This document shows positions 7,541 through 14,940 of a stretch of 16,639 nt of DNA, piece after piece (position 1 is the first letter of the stretch; each line of letters begins with the position of its first letter). The position numbers were made by a program, and so were the translations under genes. Origin of the DNA: SLAN01 sp046545955 (lineage in GTDB: Bacteria > Spirochaetota > Spirochaetia > DSM-27196 > SKKC01). The notes under the pieces were generated by a model. The model had not been told where the DNA came from. It was given only the letters and a program-made list of their open reading frames with translations, and ran no database searches. The DNA is taken from NCBI GenBank assembly GCA_046545955.1, contig JBKGYS010000047.1, forward strand, positions 1 to 16,639, in the 5' to 3' direction.

Positions 7541-8604
7541 CCCGGAATGCTTCTGCCCGAGCTCACCGCCTCGAATGCCCGTACGTGCACGGCAGCCATA
7601 TGCTCGATGGTATACTCGCGTCTCGCCTTCTCCTGCAGCGCTTGTCCCCACGTCTCGAGGGTGGATGGGTTCTCATGGACGCTGTCAATGAATCGGTCGA
7701 CATCCGATGCGCTCGCGAAGGAGATAAACGGCTGCTGTGCTTCTTGCGCCAGATACACTTCAGGGCCATGGTAACTGTCGTTGTCTATGACTATGCCCTT
7801 CCCGTGTCGTGCCGCGTTCATGCTCAACAACCCCGCGTTGCCCGGGCTTACGACAATATCCGCCCAGTCAAAATCACCGTTAAGGTCGGCTCCGGTTTTT
7901 CTGCCGAACACCTGCACCGCGTTCGTGTCTCTCAATTCCTTATCGACCTGGAGTCTTTCCATTCCCGGCCCGACTATCCTGATTTTCACATCCGGACGGC
8001 GACGGGCAATCTCGACGAGGCGTTCGAGCTTCTTGCGCGGTTTATACGTTCCGACAAAAAGCATTCGGATCTCGTCTTTCCGTTTGGCAAAGGAACCGGG
8101 TCTGAACTCGTGCCGGCTCACTTCGGTGTTATTATACGAGAGCGCCTGTATCCCGTATTCTCGGTGAAGACGCGACGAGACGGCTTTGCTGTGCACCAGA
8201 CACCCCGCCGCGCGTTTGAGAAGCTGTTTTCGCGCCGCCTCGAGCACCGGCGATCGCGCCTGCCCGAAGATAAGCCCCCACCATACCCATTTGTCTCGAT
8301 ACGACCGGTTGGTCAGAAACAGGAATATCCGCGACAGTTGCCGCAGGTTGGCGCTGACGCATACAACGTCCCATCGGCGCCCGCGCAAAATGCTGCCGAG
8401 ACCCGGTTGCCACGACAGGCCGAAAAAACGCACCGGTTTGATCTCGATGTATTCGTATGCCCGCCTGCACTCCGGCGGAGTCAGCGCGTCGGGCTCGCAC
8501 GGTTGCGCGACGACGGTCAAATCAATGCTCTTATGCGTTCCAAGCTCGCGCAGAAACGCTTCCCGGTAGTCGGGAGCGTGGTTCAGGATCATCAACACGT
8601 TCAT
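7537..8604 (-). CDS. Family 4-like glycosyltransferase
   Basis: This 355-residue GT-B glycosyltransferase has a short, divergent N-terminal domain (MNVLMILNHAPDYREAF, 1-17; CVSANLRQL, 82-90) and a GT4-like C-terminal domain. The latter shows MLFVGTYKPRKKLERLV (181-197), IRIVGPGMERL (208-218) and VVSPGNAGLLSMNAARHG (251-268), where the nucleotide-sugar donor should bind. The usual E-x7-E pair is not obvious there, so catalysis may use variant residues. The ATG at 8604 overlaps the preceding sulfotransferase stop as ATGA (8601-8604). The longer frame to 8697 is rejected because its first 31 residues sit inside the upstream gene. Both neighbours are sulfotransferases joined by 4-base overlaps, so it may build the acceptor that one of them sulfates. 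Confidence 0.85.
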   Translation of the reverse strand: MNVLMILNHAPDYREAFLRELGTHKSIDLTVVAQPCEPDALTPPECRRAYEYIEIKPVRFFGLSWQPGLGSILRGRRWDVVCVSANLRQLSRIFLFLTNRSYRDKWVWWGLIFGQARSPVLEAARKQLLKRAAGCLVHSKAVSSRLHREYGIQALSYNNTEVSRHEFRPGSFAKRKDEIRMLFVGTYKPRKKLERLVEIARRRPDVKIRIVGPGMERLQVDKELRDTNAVQVFGRKTGADLNGDFDWADIVVSPGNAGLLSMNAARHGKGIVIDNDSYHGPEVYLAQEAQQPFISFASASDVDRFIDSVHENPSTLETWGQALQEKARREYTIEHMAAVHVRAFEAVSSGRSIPG

Positions 8605-9602
8605 ACGTGCGTCTGCGGTGATTTGCTCCGCCGCAGAGGATTTGCTCCCCCCCGAGATATAGGTCGATAGTATCCGTACCGCCACAACAACGGCCAACCG
8701 AGCAGGTGCACCATGAGCCGATAGCGCGTAGGCAGGGCTTCGCGGCTTGCCTTGCTCGGGTCGAGCACAAAGCTGCCCGCCTTGCGCATATAGTTACCCC
8801 CGATGTTATGGCCCACATCGAACGGTTGCATCCCGGCTACGCGCGTTCTGACTTCTTCAAGCGAAACGCCAGCGAAGTTCTCGATGCGATCCAACGCCTT
8901 TTCGGGTGAAGCAATGACATCCTCGTATCTGACCCGCAAAAACCGTTTTCTCCCGAAAAGCCGAACGATTTCGAGCATCGCGTTTCCCACGCTCCAGGCC
9001 GCGGCAACCACAAACAGGAAGGCCGCGGAGTTTCGCTGTGTAGTAATGCGCATTCTCAAGAACTTGAAACCGGTTCCGTTGCGAAGCCGGTAGGAGATGC
9101 TCTGCAGTACGTTTTCCGGGTGTCGAACAAGATGGATCACTACCGACCCCGGCACGAATCGCAGAAGGAATGCCGCCCGGGTAATCTCTTTCGAAGAATC
9201 TACGAACACGCTTTTGCCGGAGCTGCGTTCGAGGGCATCCGCGATGTTCAGAGTATGACTCTTGAGCCTGCGCACCCACGGGTTGGACGGGGAGACAACA
9301 AGCGTAGCGAGGAACCGCGAGATGTGCGCCTGCCCAACGGTCGTGCGTACCGCCTCATCCCAGGAGGTCCCGGCGATCCGTTCAAAAGCGCGGCGGGTTT
9401 CCGACCAGAAGGGACAGCGCGTAAACTTCTCGCCGCAACTGCAGGAGGCGTTGTAGCGCCCCATGCCGGATATTAGTTCTCCCACGCTTTCGATCTCATC
9501 CGCGTTGCCGAGCATCGCGTCGAGCATGGTCGAGCCGGAATGTCCGCGACCGGAAATGTAGATTATCCGCAGGTCTGGTAGTTGGTTTGTGGTGGTCGGC
9601 AT
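8601..9602 (-). CDS. PAPS-dependent sulfotransferase with Cys motif
   Basis: This 333-residue sulfotransferase has its 5'-phosphosulfate loop at GRGHSGSTML (18-27), preceded by the strand LRIIYIS. After IESVGELISGMGRY (37-50) comes CSCGEKFTRCPFW (54-66), a Cys-rich loop (C54, C56, C63) that recurs in a subset of bacterial Sulfotransfer_3-like enzymes and may bind metal or form a disulfide. Further on are VFVDSSKEITRA (132-143), the 3'-phosphate site HLVRHPENVLQSIS (157-170, with R160 and S168/S170), RYEDVIASPEKAL (225-237) and HNIGGNYMR (265-273). It starts 36 bases after a GT2 gene, and the next GT4 overlaps its stop by 4 bases. The acceptor is unknown; the polysaccharide of this locus is the inferred target. 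Confidence 0.92.
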   Translation of the reverse strand: MPTTTNQLPDLRIIYISGRGHSGSTMLDAMLGNADEIESVGELISGMGRYNASCSCGEKFTRCPFWSETRRAFERIAGTSWDEAVRTTVGQAHISRFLATLVVSPSNPWVRRLKSHTLNIADALERSSGKSVFVDSSKEITRAAFLLRFVPGSVVIHLVRHPENVLQSISYRLRNGTGFKFLRMRITTQRNSAAFLFVVAAAWSVGNAMLEIVRLFGRKRFLRVRYEDVIASPEKALDRIENFAGVSLEEVRTRVAGMQPFDVGHNIGGNYMRKAGSFVLDPSKASREALPTRYRLMVHLLGWPLLWRYGYYRPISRGGANPLRRSKSPQTHV

Positions 9603-9638
9603 CGCGCTTGAACCGGCTTGCGTCCTTCTATTACCGGA

Positions 9639-10589
9639 TTACGGGATCCGGTTTCGCAACCTGACCGCCGCCCGGCGCAGCCATTTCGTACCCCGGCGGC
9701 CTGTCAGCAATTTGACGCAATGGCCGTACACACGGAAGTAGAACGGATCGCTCGCTATAGCTCTCAGGAACTGCCGCGAGCTCGACACTCGCGATCCGGT
9801 TTTAAGATATCGATTCGCCATTAGAAGATGATAGTTTGAACGGACTCGACGACGCACTCGACTCGGGACGAGTGGCAGGTACGGTTCTCTGACGGTTAAC
9901 CACGAACGGTCGGCGACGGTCTTCGACGCGGTTATGCTGTCCACATCGCCGACGGAACGACGTATGAGTACTTCCGGAACGAAGACCGCCTTCCATCCAG
10001 CGCTGAACGCTCGTAAGAGCAGATCGGATTCCTGGCTACTGGGAAGATTACGAAACCCTCCGACTTCCTCGAGCATGTCTCTGGTCAGAAGCAGCGAGGA
10101 AGTGGAGGCGACCCCGCGGAGTAATTGCGCTTTCAGGAAATCGGTATGACGCGAGTTTCTGATATATCGACTGTCGGAGTTCTTAAATGTGATGAGTTCC
10201 TTGCCGTACACAATCCCTGTATCGCTATTGTGCGAGGCGAGGAACGCATCGACCTGTCGTTCGAGTTTTTCGGGATACCAGTAATCGTCGGTATCGAGGA
10301 ATCCGAGCAATGACCCGCTCGCTTCGCGTATTCCCGTGTTCCGGGCGACCGCGGCACCGCTGTTTTCTTTATGCTGCACATAGCGTACGCGCCCTTCGGC
10401 GAGAAGGTCTGATAGTTCAGACTGCAACCGGCGGCTAGCGTTTGTAGCCTGCCCATTATCATCCACTACAATCAGTTCGACCCGTTGGTACGTTTGATCG
10501 AGTACCGAGTCTATCGCGCAACGGGTCAAACCTGAACGACCGAAGGCAGGGATCACGACCGTTACAAGCGGGTAATCTATTGGGCTCAA
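9639..10589 (-). CDS. Family 2 glycosyltransferase
   Basis: This 316-residue inverting GT-A glycosyltransferase has the GT2 N-terminus YPLVTVVIPAFGR (6-18), VVDDNGQ (41-47), NSGAAVARNTGI (76-87) and the metal-binding LDTDD (98-102) followed by WYPEKL. GGFRNLPSSQESDLLLR (177-193) contains the acidic pair expected for the catalytic base region. The C-terminal 90 residues are basic. The start is TTG at 10589, chosen because GGAG lies eight bases upstream and the protein then begins just before the first strand; the nearby ATG at 10596 is out of frame. The gap from the upstream GT2 gene is 54 bases. A 7-base hairpin (9633-9652) covers its stop codon but lacks a T-run. The donor sugar is unknown. 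Confidence 0.92.
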   Translation of the reverse strand: MSPIDYPLVTVVIPAFGRSGLTRCAIDSVLDQTYQRVELIVVDDNGQATNASRRLQSELSDLLAEGRVRYVQHKENSGAAVARNTGIREASGSLLGFLDTDDYWYPEKLERQVDAFLASHNSDTGIVYGKELITFKNSDSRYIRNSRHTDFLKAQLLRGVASTSSLLLTRDMLEEVGGFRNLPSSQESDLLLRAFSAGWKAVFVPEVLIRRSVGDVDSITASKTVADRSWLTVREPYLPLVPSRVRRRVRSNYHLLMANRYLKTGSRVSSSRQFLRAIASDPFYFRVYGHCVKLLTGRRGTKWLRRAAVRLRNRIP

Positions 10590-10643
10590 CGAACATACTC
10601 CGAGGAGGATATGGAACAGCGGGACTCGTTCACCTGTGTTGTG

Positions 10644-11516
10644 TCATTGGCGTGGGGGTGAGATGAGCCCGACAGATACGAAAATTCGAAACACGGTTTG
10701 ATACAGCTTGATCGCGTACGCGAGAAGACACGCGAAGGACTTTTCTTTCCGTGTGAGAAGGTCGGAATGGATAATACGCTTCATTTTCCGTACGGGAGGG
10801 TTAAACCCCCTGACTAACCAGCGCCTGGACATTCCATAGCGCTTCATGGTCCCGATGCTTCCCGACAACCGCCTCGCTTTGGCGAACAGGCTTCCGAGGG
10901 TCGCGCGCGCCGGATGGAACACCACGGCATCTCGCGCGTAGACAATACCGATCCCCTCGGCTGCTGCTCGAAGCCCCCATTCGGTGTCACCGCCGGAGAA
11001 GAGCTTTTCATTAAACAGTCCCACCGCGTCGAACACCGAACGCAACGCGATCATATTCGCCGTCCTCGCCGACCCGCGAGCAGCCATCGCACGCTGATTG
11101 AAGGCGGTTGCCCGCTCGTATGCCTCGGCTATAGTTCTCTTCCGTCCGGAGAAAAAGAGCTCTATATGGCCTGCCACGCGCCGGTGCCCCATTTCCAACC
11201 ACGCGGCGCCGTTGGCAAGCCAGTCTTTATCCGGAATACAATCCGAATCGGTGAACGCGAGAACTTCGCCCCGTGCGTTATGAATCGCGGTGTTCCTCGC
11301 CGCGTATGATCCGGGCCTGGGTTCGGTAAGCATTCGCACGTTGGAGCTATTCGGCAAATCGGGAACGCTACCATCCGGATCGTTGTTCACCACCACGACT
11401 TCGAAGCGGTCTTTCGGGTATGTTTGCCGCTCTAAAGCGTCAAGGCACCTGCGTAGTCGCTCCCAATCCCGATACGTGGGTACGATAACCGAGACAAACG
11501 CACGGCGCTCAATCAC
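10644..11516 (-). CDS. Family 2 glycosyltransferase
   Basis: This 290-residue GT-A enzyme begins FVSVIVPTYRDWERLRRCL (7-25) and continues with VVVNNDPDGS (41-50), RPGSYAARNTAI (67-78) and the DxD motif in FTDSDCIPDKDWL (88-100). FSGGDTEWGLRAAAEG (173-188) holds the conserved acidic residues before the acceptor site. A hydrophobic stretch near the C-terminus (about 262-285, FACLLAYAIKLYQTVFRIFV) may sit on the membrane. The GTG start at 11516 makes an 8-base overlap with the stop of the toroid-like gene (GTGATTGA, 11509-11516), which suggests translational coupling. It is not closely similar to the next GT2 gene, so the pair is unlikely to be a recent duplication. Specificity cannot be inferred. 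Confidence 0.92.
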   Translation of the reverse strand: MIERRAFVSVIVPTYRDWERLRRCLDALERQTYPKDRFEVVVVNNDPDGSVPDLPNSSNVRMLTEPRPGSYAARNTAIHNARGEVLAFTDSDCIPDKDWLANGAAWLEMGHRRVAGHIELFFSGRKRTIAEAYERATAFNQRAMAARGSARTANMIALRSVFDAVGLFNEKLFSGGDTEWGLRAAAEGIGIVYARDAVVFHPARATLGSLFAKARRLSGSIGTMKRYGMSRRWLVRGFNPPVRKMKRIIHSDLLTRKEKSFACLLAYAIKLYQTVFRIFVSVGLISPPRQ

Positions 11517-12606
11517 AATCCGCCTCGAGGGTTTCGGCTACGCGGCACGCCTGGTATATCCTCGCCCGGGCCGTATCAGCGTCTCGAGCGTGAGCTGACA
11601 AGACGTCCCGATCGGAGGCATAGGTCATGTCGAACTGTCTTTGAAGCCACATACACGATTCATTCGCATCGGCGTGTTCCAGGACCTGAAGCGCGAATGC
11701 GATCTCGATTCCCGAAACGTTGTACCAGTAGCCGAATTCGGATTCGGCGAGTACCGACCGGAACTTTTCATTACGGGTGGCCGCGACCGCCTCGGAAACC
11801 ATCGAACTACCCCATACTCGATCGTCGGGAAACGCGCGCTTGAGAAGCGCGAGGGCGTACATGTTAAAGCCGTGGTAGCCGACCGACTTGGAGTAAAGCT
11901 GCCCGCGGTTTTTCAGGCCCACGTAGCGGGATTTCACCTCTCGAGCAAACGCCTTAGGACCGTTGGCCAGGTAATGCACGACAGAGCCCATTCGGCTTAT
12001 ATGGTAAATGGTGCCGTCGGGGTAGCGCTGAACCGTGGGAACAATATTTCTCACGAACGCTTCGGCCCGCTCGCCCGCAGCGGAGCTCTTATCGAGTAGC
12101 GACGCCGCCGCCGCGAACCACAATTGATGGTTAAACGTGCGGTCGTAAGAGAGCGCGGCTCCATCCACATCGACCTTATTCCAAAGCGATACGGATCTAT
12201 CCCACGGGTGAAGTAAGAAAACCTCCTCAGCAAGGTCGTAGCAATCCTGCCGCCGCAGAACCTCCGATGCCTTCACGAGCGCCTCGATAACCCAGGCCTG
12301 GCCGACGAGGCCGTTAGAACGGTCTTTCGCCTCGCTATTCCTGCAGTGAAACGTGTATCCGAAAGGCCGGGCCTGCCGACTCAGCAGGTAGTCGACCGCT
12401 CGCTCGGCAGCCGCGCGGTAATTCTCCTGATGATGTTTTTCATAAAGGTCCGCAAACAGATACAGGTAGTGCGCGGTGTTTCGAACGGGCGTCTCCGGGT
12501 CGTAGTAAGGCCCGTTGTGCCCGGCTGGAAACGAGCCGTCGTGGTGCTGGAGGGCAATAGCGTAATCGGCGGCGTTCTTGAGTATCGAAGCGAGCGGTAG
12601 GTGCAT
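11509..12606 (-). CDS. Predicted alpha/alpha-toroid protein, possible glycan-modifying enzyme
   Basis: I do not recognise a specific family for this 365-residue protein. It looks like an alpha-helical toroid of paired helices, the fold shared by several glycoside hydrolase, lyase and epimerase families. Suggestive segments are YAIALQHHDGSFPAG (15-29), TPVRNTAHYLYLFADLYE (39-56), the GH88-like NGLVGQAWVIEALV (98-111), TFNHQLWFAAAASLL (157-171), SVGYHGFNMYALALLK (241-256) and GYWYNVSGIEIAFAL (292-306). Each has an aromatic/His-rich face before a helix. No signal peptide or membrane span is visible. The ATG at 12606 follows AGAGGA closely. It lies between a GT4 and a GT2, overlapping the latter by 8 bases. 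A role in processing or modifying the polysaccharide is inferred from context only. Confidence 0.75.
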   Translation of the reverse strand: MHLPLASILKNAADYAIALQHHDGSFPAGHNGPYYDPETPVRNTAHYLYLFADLYEKHHQENYRAAAERAVDYLLSRQARPFGYTFHCRNSEAKDRSNGLVGQAWVIEALVKASEVLRRQDCYDLAEEVFLLHPWDRSVSLWNKVDVDGAALSYDRTFNHQLWFAAAASLLDKSSAAGERAEAFVRNIVPTVQRYPDGTIYHISRMGSVVHYLANGPKAFAREVKSRYVGLKNRGQLYSKSVGYHGFNMYALALLKRAFPDDRVWGSSMVSEAVAATRNEKFRSVLAESEFGYWYNVSGIEIAFALQVLEHADANESCMWLQRQFDMTYASDRDVLSAHARDADTARARIYQACRVAETLEADCD

Positions 12607-12643
12607 GTCCTCTAAATATCTCTGCGGCTGAATAACTCCGCGG

Positions 12644-13828
12644 CTATCCGGAAAGCTCGTGAAGTAAGGAGGCGTACTCCTCGACCATTCTCCCCTGCGA
12701 GAAGCGGGTACGCGCGGTGTGCTCTCCCTCGGCGGCGAGTTTCGCCCGCGCCTCGTCGTTGTTCCGGAGCTCGACGATCAAGTCGGCCAACGCGCGCGAA
12801 TCGCCGACGGGAAAGAGGCGCCCGTTGACCCCGTCTGTAATAATTTCGCGCGGACCGGTATCGCAGTCGGCTGCGATCGAACACACTCCATTCGCCATCG
12901 CTTCGAGCAGTACGTTCGGAAGTCCTTCCATGCGCGAGGGAAGCACAAAAAGGTCACATCGGGATATGTAGGCGTGGGGATTGCCTGTCTCACCGACAAA
13001 AGAAACGCTCTTCTCCAACTGAAGATCAACGACCCGCTGCTTCGCTATGTCTTCGTCCTCGCCGCTTCCGACAACCACCAGGTGGATATCCGTATCGCCT
13101 TCTTTCGCGCAGATTCGATGCATGGCCGATAACAGGATATCCAACCCTTTCCGGTGCATCTCCACGCTTCCCGAAAAACCGATGAGAAACGTATCGGCGG
13201 GCACGGGCATGTCCGGTTCCATGAACCCCATCGAGCGGACAGCGTCGGCGTCCACCCCGTTTCGAATTCCACGCACACGACCGGCGATCAATGGATAGCG
13301 GCGGGCCGCGTTCGCCGCTCCTTCCTGCGAGACGGTTACGAACCGCGAAGGAAACCCGTTCCCGCGCCAGAAGCGAAGCGATCGTATCAATTGAGACATC
13401 CTGGATTCCGCTGACTCGGCCTTCGTTACCGGCTGTATTCGTCTCGATATCGACGCGAGCGTCGGAATAAAGCTAATCCGGCCGGCGAGCGCGCACACCC
13501 TGTTAGCCCTGCTCGCTCGACTGAATAGCACCGAGCACCGGTGGCGGCGCGCGGCAACAGCGAGGGGAAGTACACGTCGGCGGGAGACCTGCTTACCCCC
13601 GACACCAATCGGGGCGCCCACGTTCACAACGCGAGCGCCGGCATCGCGGAACGCGTTGTACACCGCGGAATCGCCCCAACCCTGCACAACAAAAAGAACG
13701 ACGGTCGTGCCCCTCTCCACAAGCCCGCGAGCGATCGCGAGAGCCTGCTTCTCGGTGCCGCGCGGTTTGAGGTAAGGAAGTACAAGTCCGACGCACAGAC
13801 GCCTGTTATTTCGGAACGCAAATTTCAC
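12644..13828 (-). CDS. Family 4 glycosyltransferase
   Basis: This 394-residue retaining GT-B glycosyltransferase starts with VGLVLPYLKPRGTEKQALAIA (13-33), the glycine-rich acceptor-side loop. It continues with FVTVSQEGAANAARRY (163-178) and the inter-domain IRNGVD (188-193). The donor domain has LIGFSGSVEMHRKGLDILL (215-233), LVVVGSGEDED (250-260) and LPSRMEGLPNVLLEAMANG (296-314), with the E301/E309 E-x7-E pair that contacts the nucleotide sugar. DTGPREIITDGVNGRLFP (323-340) closes the fold. The start is GTG at 13828, 13 bases after the preceding sulfotransferase. Architecture is complete. Donor and linkage are unknown; it is presumably one of the chain-assembling enzymes at the cytosolic face of the membrane. 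Confidence 0.94.
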   Translation of the reverse strand: MKFAFRNNRRLCVGLVLPYLKPRGTEKQALAIARGLVERGTTVVLFVVQGWGDSAVYNAFRDAGARVVNVGAPIGVGGKQVSRRRVLPLAVAARRHRCSVLFSRASRANRVCALAGRISFIPTLASISRRIQPVTKAESAESRMSQLIRSLRFWRGNGFPSRFVTVSQEGAANAARRYPLIAGRVRGIRNGVDADAVRSMGFMEPDMPVPADTFLIGFSGSVEMHRKGLDILLSAMHRICAKEGDTDIHLVVVGSGEDEDIAKQRVVDLQLEKSVSFVGETGNPHAYISRCDLFVLPSRMEGLPNVLLEAMANGVCSIAADCDTGPREIITDGVNGRLFPVGDSRALADLIVELRNNDEARAKLAAEGEHTARTRFSQGRMVEEYASLLHELSG

Positions 13829-13841
13829 TATTTCGCCGGAG

Positions 13842-14933
13842 TTATGATTGCCGCTGTTTTGCGCGTCGGCGCTTGGCCAGGTGGTACACGCGGCGGCGGA
13901 GTTTTTGGGTAGCGAGACGGTGGAGCGACCTCATGCGGCTCGTGAGGCTTTTCCGCCCGGGAGCCTTCACATCCGATAACGCGTACCCAAGGTATTCGAG
14001 AAAATCGAACGAAGCCCGTTCGAAGGCGACAACGTCAGCTGCCTCCATTTCGGTCTTCCATGCGGAGACTCGAGACTGCTCGGCGGCGCCGCTTACCAGC
14101 GCGTGCTGTCGGCGTGTGTACGCGGGAAGCCGAAAACCGGTGTTCAAGGTCGACCGATCGGTAGATATCTCGGCTGAAATGAACGCCGCAAGCCTCTGAA
14201 GCTCAAGGTCGGGATTCGAAATCAAATCCTCGTAGTAGACACGAATCACCCGGTCGCCTAATGCCGACTCGAGGGCGAGACCGTAGCCCACCCTTTGCGC
14301 CCACCACTGCCCCGCGTCGCGAGCGCTGACAGGCCCCCACGGCAGCCTTAACACCGAGTTGGCCACGCCGCGTCCGTCGCGAACTATATGCACGAATTTC
14401 GCGCCGGGGAAAAAGCTCGACAACGTGACTCCGTATCGTACATTTTCCGGCGTGTGATCGATCCAATACTTCCGGCCGGTCACGTCGTTCTTCTCGCCGT
14501 AAAGCTGCACAATACGAAGCACAATATCTCCGAGGCTCTCCGACGAGGCTAAAGAGTCCCGGACAGCGTCGAGCTCCGCGTCGATATCCCATATGCGCAA
14601 ACGCCAGTGTTTGCGAACCCGTTCTACGAATTGAGCGCTTTGTCCGTCGGCGCGCCCGTCTCCGCCGGAGCTACCGCCGTCTCCCCCGGCGCGCCCATCT
14701 CCGCCGGAGCTACCGCCTGCGCCCGCGCCGGCGCCTCCGCGTCCGCCCGCGCCGGCGCCACGCCCCGCGGTCCTCCCTTTCCGTGCCGATTCCAGAGCTT
14801 CGGAGAAGAACCGCGATTCCGGAGTGACGAGTCCTCCTACCCGCATCCCTAACTGGTTTGCGAGAAAGGTAGTGCCGCTCCGCTGGCAGCCGACGATAAA
14901 GACCGGTTGCACGTGTGAGGCTGAATAGCTCAT
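13842..14933 (-). CDS. PAPS-dependent sulfotransferase with Gly/Ala-rich repeat insert
   Basis: This 363-residue sulfotransferase has its 5'-phosphosulfate loop at VGCQRSGTTFLANQL (14-28) and the 3'-phosphate site at HIVRDGRGVANSVL (182-195), with R185 and S193. WIDHTPENV (157-165), YYEDLISNPDLELQRL (233-248) and SRVSAWKTEM (287-296) complete the core. Between the first helix and the next core segment, residues 53-98 form a low-complexity Gly/Ala/Ser/Asp insert with imperfect repeats (SSGGDGRA twice). This is unlike the rest of the protein and not expected in the family; it is probably an expanded loop. The C-terminus is very basic (LRRRVYHLAKRRRAKQRQS, 345-363). The gene starts seven bases after the preceding sulfotransferase, and a GT4 starts 13 bases downstream of its stop. 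Confidence 0.92.
   Translation of the reverse strand: MSYSASHVQPVFIVGCQRSGTTFLANQLGMRVGGLVTPESRFFSEALESARKGRTAGRGAGAGGRGGAGAGAGGSSGGDGRAGGDGGSSGGDGRADGQSAQFVERVRKHWRLRIWDIDAELDAVRDSLASSESLGDIVLRIVQLYGEKNDVTGRKYWIDHTPENVRYGVTLSSFFPGAKFVHIVRDGRGVANSVLRLPWGPVSARDAGQWWAQRVGYGLALESALGDRVIRVYYEDLISNPDLELQRLAAFISAEISTDRSTLNTGFRLPAYTRRQHALVSGAAEQSRVSAWKTEMEAADVVAFERASFDFLEYLGYALSDVKAPGRKSLTSRMRSLHRLATQKLRRRVYHLAKRRRAKQRQS
14640..14777 (-). repeat. In-frame GC-rich minisatellite inside a sulfotransferase gene
   Basis: Two 28-base copies at 14651-14678 and 14690-14717 differ at one base and are 39 bases (13 codons) apart. A second pair of 15-base copies (14721-14735 and 14745-14759) is 24 bases apart. 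Both periods are multiples of three, so the frame is kept and the tract encodes the Gly/Ala-rich insert, residues 53-98 of the sulfotransferase. Slippage in such a tract would change loop length without breaking the gene. Confidence 0.85.
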
Positions 14934-14940
14934 GGACGCT

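Noticed and set aside
7541..7651. N-terminal extension of the sulfotransferase by 37 residues
   Set aside because: It overlaps the GT4 gene. The first beta strand and PAPS loop start right after the Met at 7540, which makes an ATGA overlap.
7531..8670. Long open frame on the plus strand (about 380 codons)
   Set aside because: It is antisense to a clear GT4 glycosyltransferase and the ends of two sulfotransferases. Its translation has no recognisable domain; high GC content makes such shadow frames common here.
8605..8697. N-terminal extension of the GT4 by 31 residues
   Set aside because: It overlaps the end of the upstream sulfotransferase; the Met at 8604 precedes the first strand and gives an ATGA overlap.
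9633..9652. Possible terminator hairpin (ACCGGAT, six-base loop, ATCCGGT)
   Set aside because: The stem is only 7 base pairs, covers the GT2 stop codon, and is not followed by a T-run; the next gene starts 36 bases on in the same train.
10590..10643. The two GT2 genes share a reading frame, separated by one TGA and 18 codons; possible split or read-through fusion
   Set aside because: Each protein has a complete GT2 domain of normal length, and the second has its own GGAG-spaced TTG start.
14640..14777. Possible CRISPR or mobile-element repeat
   Set aside because: The repeats are in frame with the gene, directly tandem, GC-rich and code for a Gly/Ala loop; no spacer structure or inverted ends.
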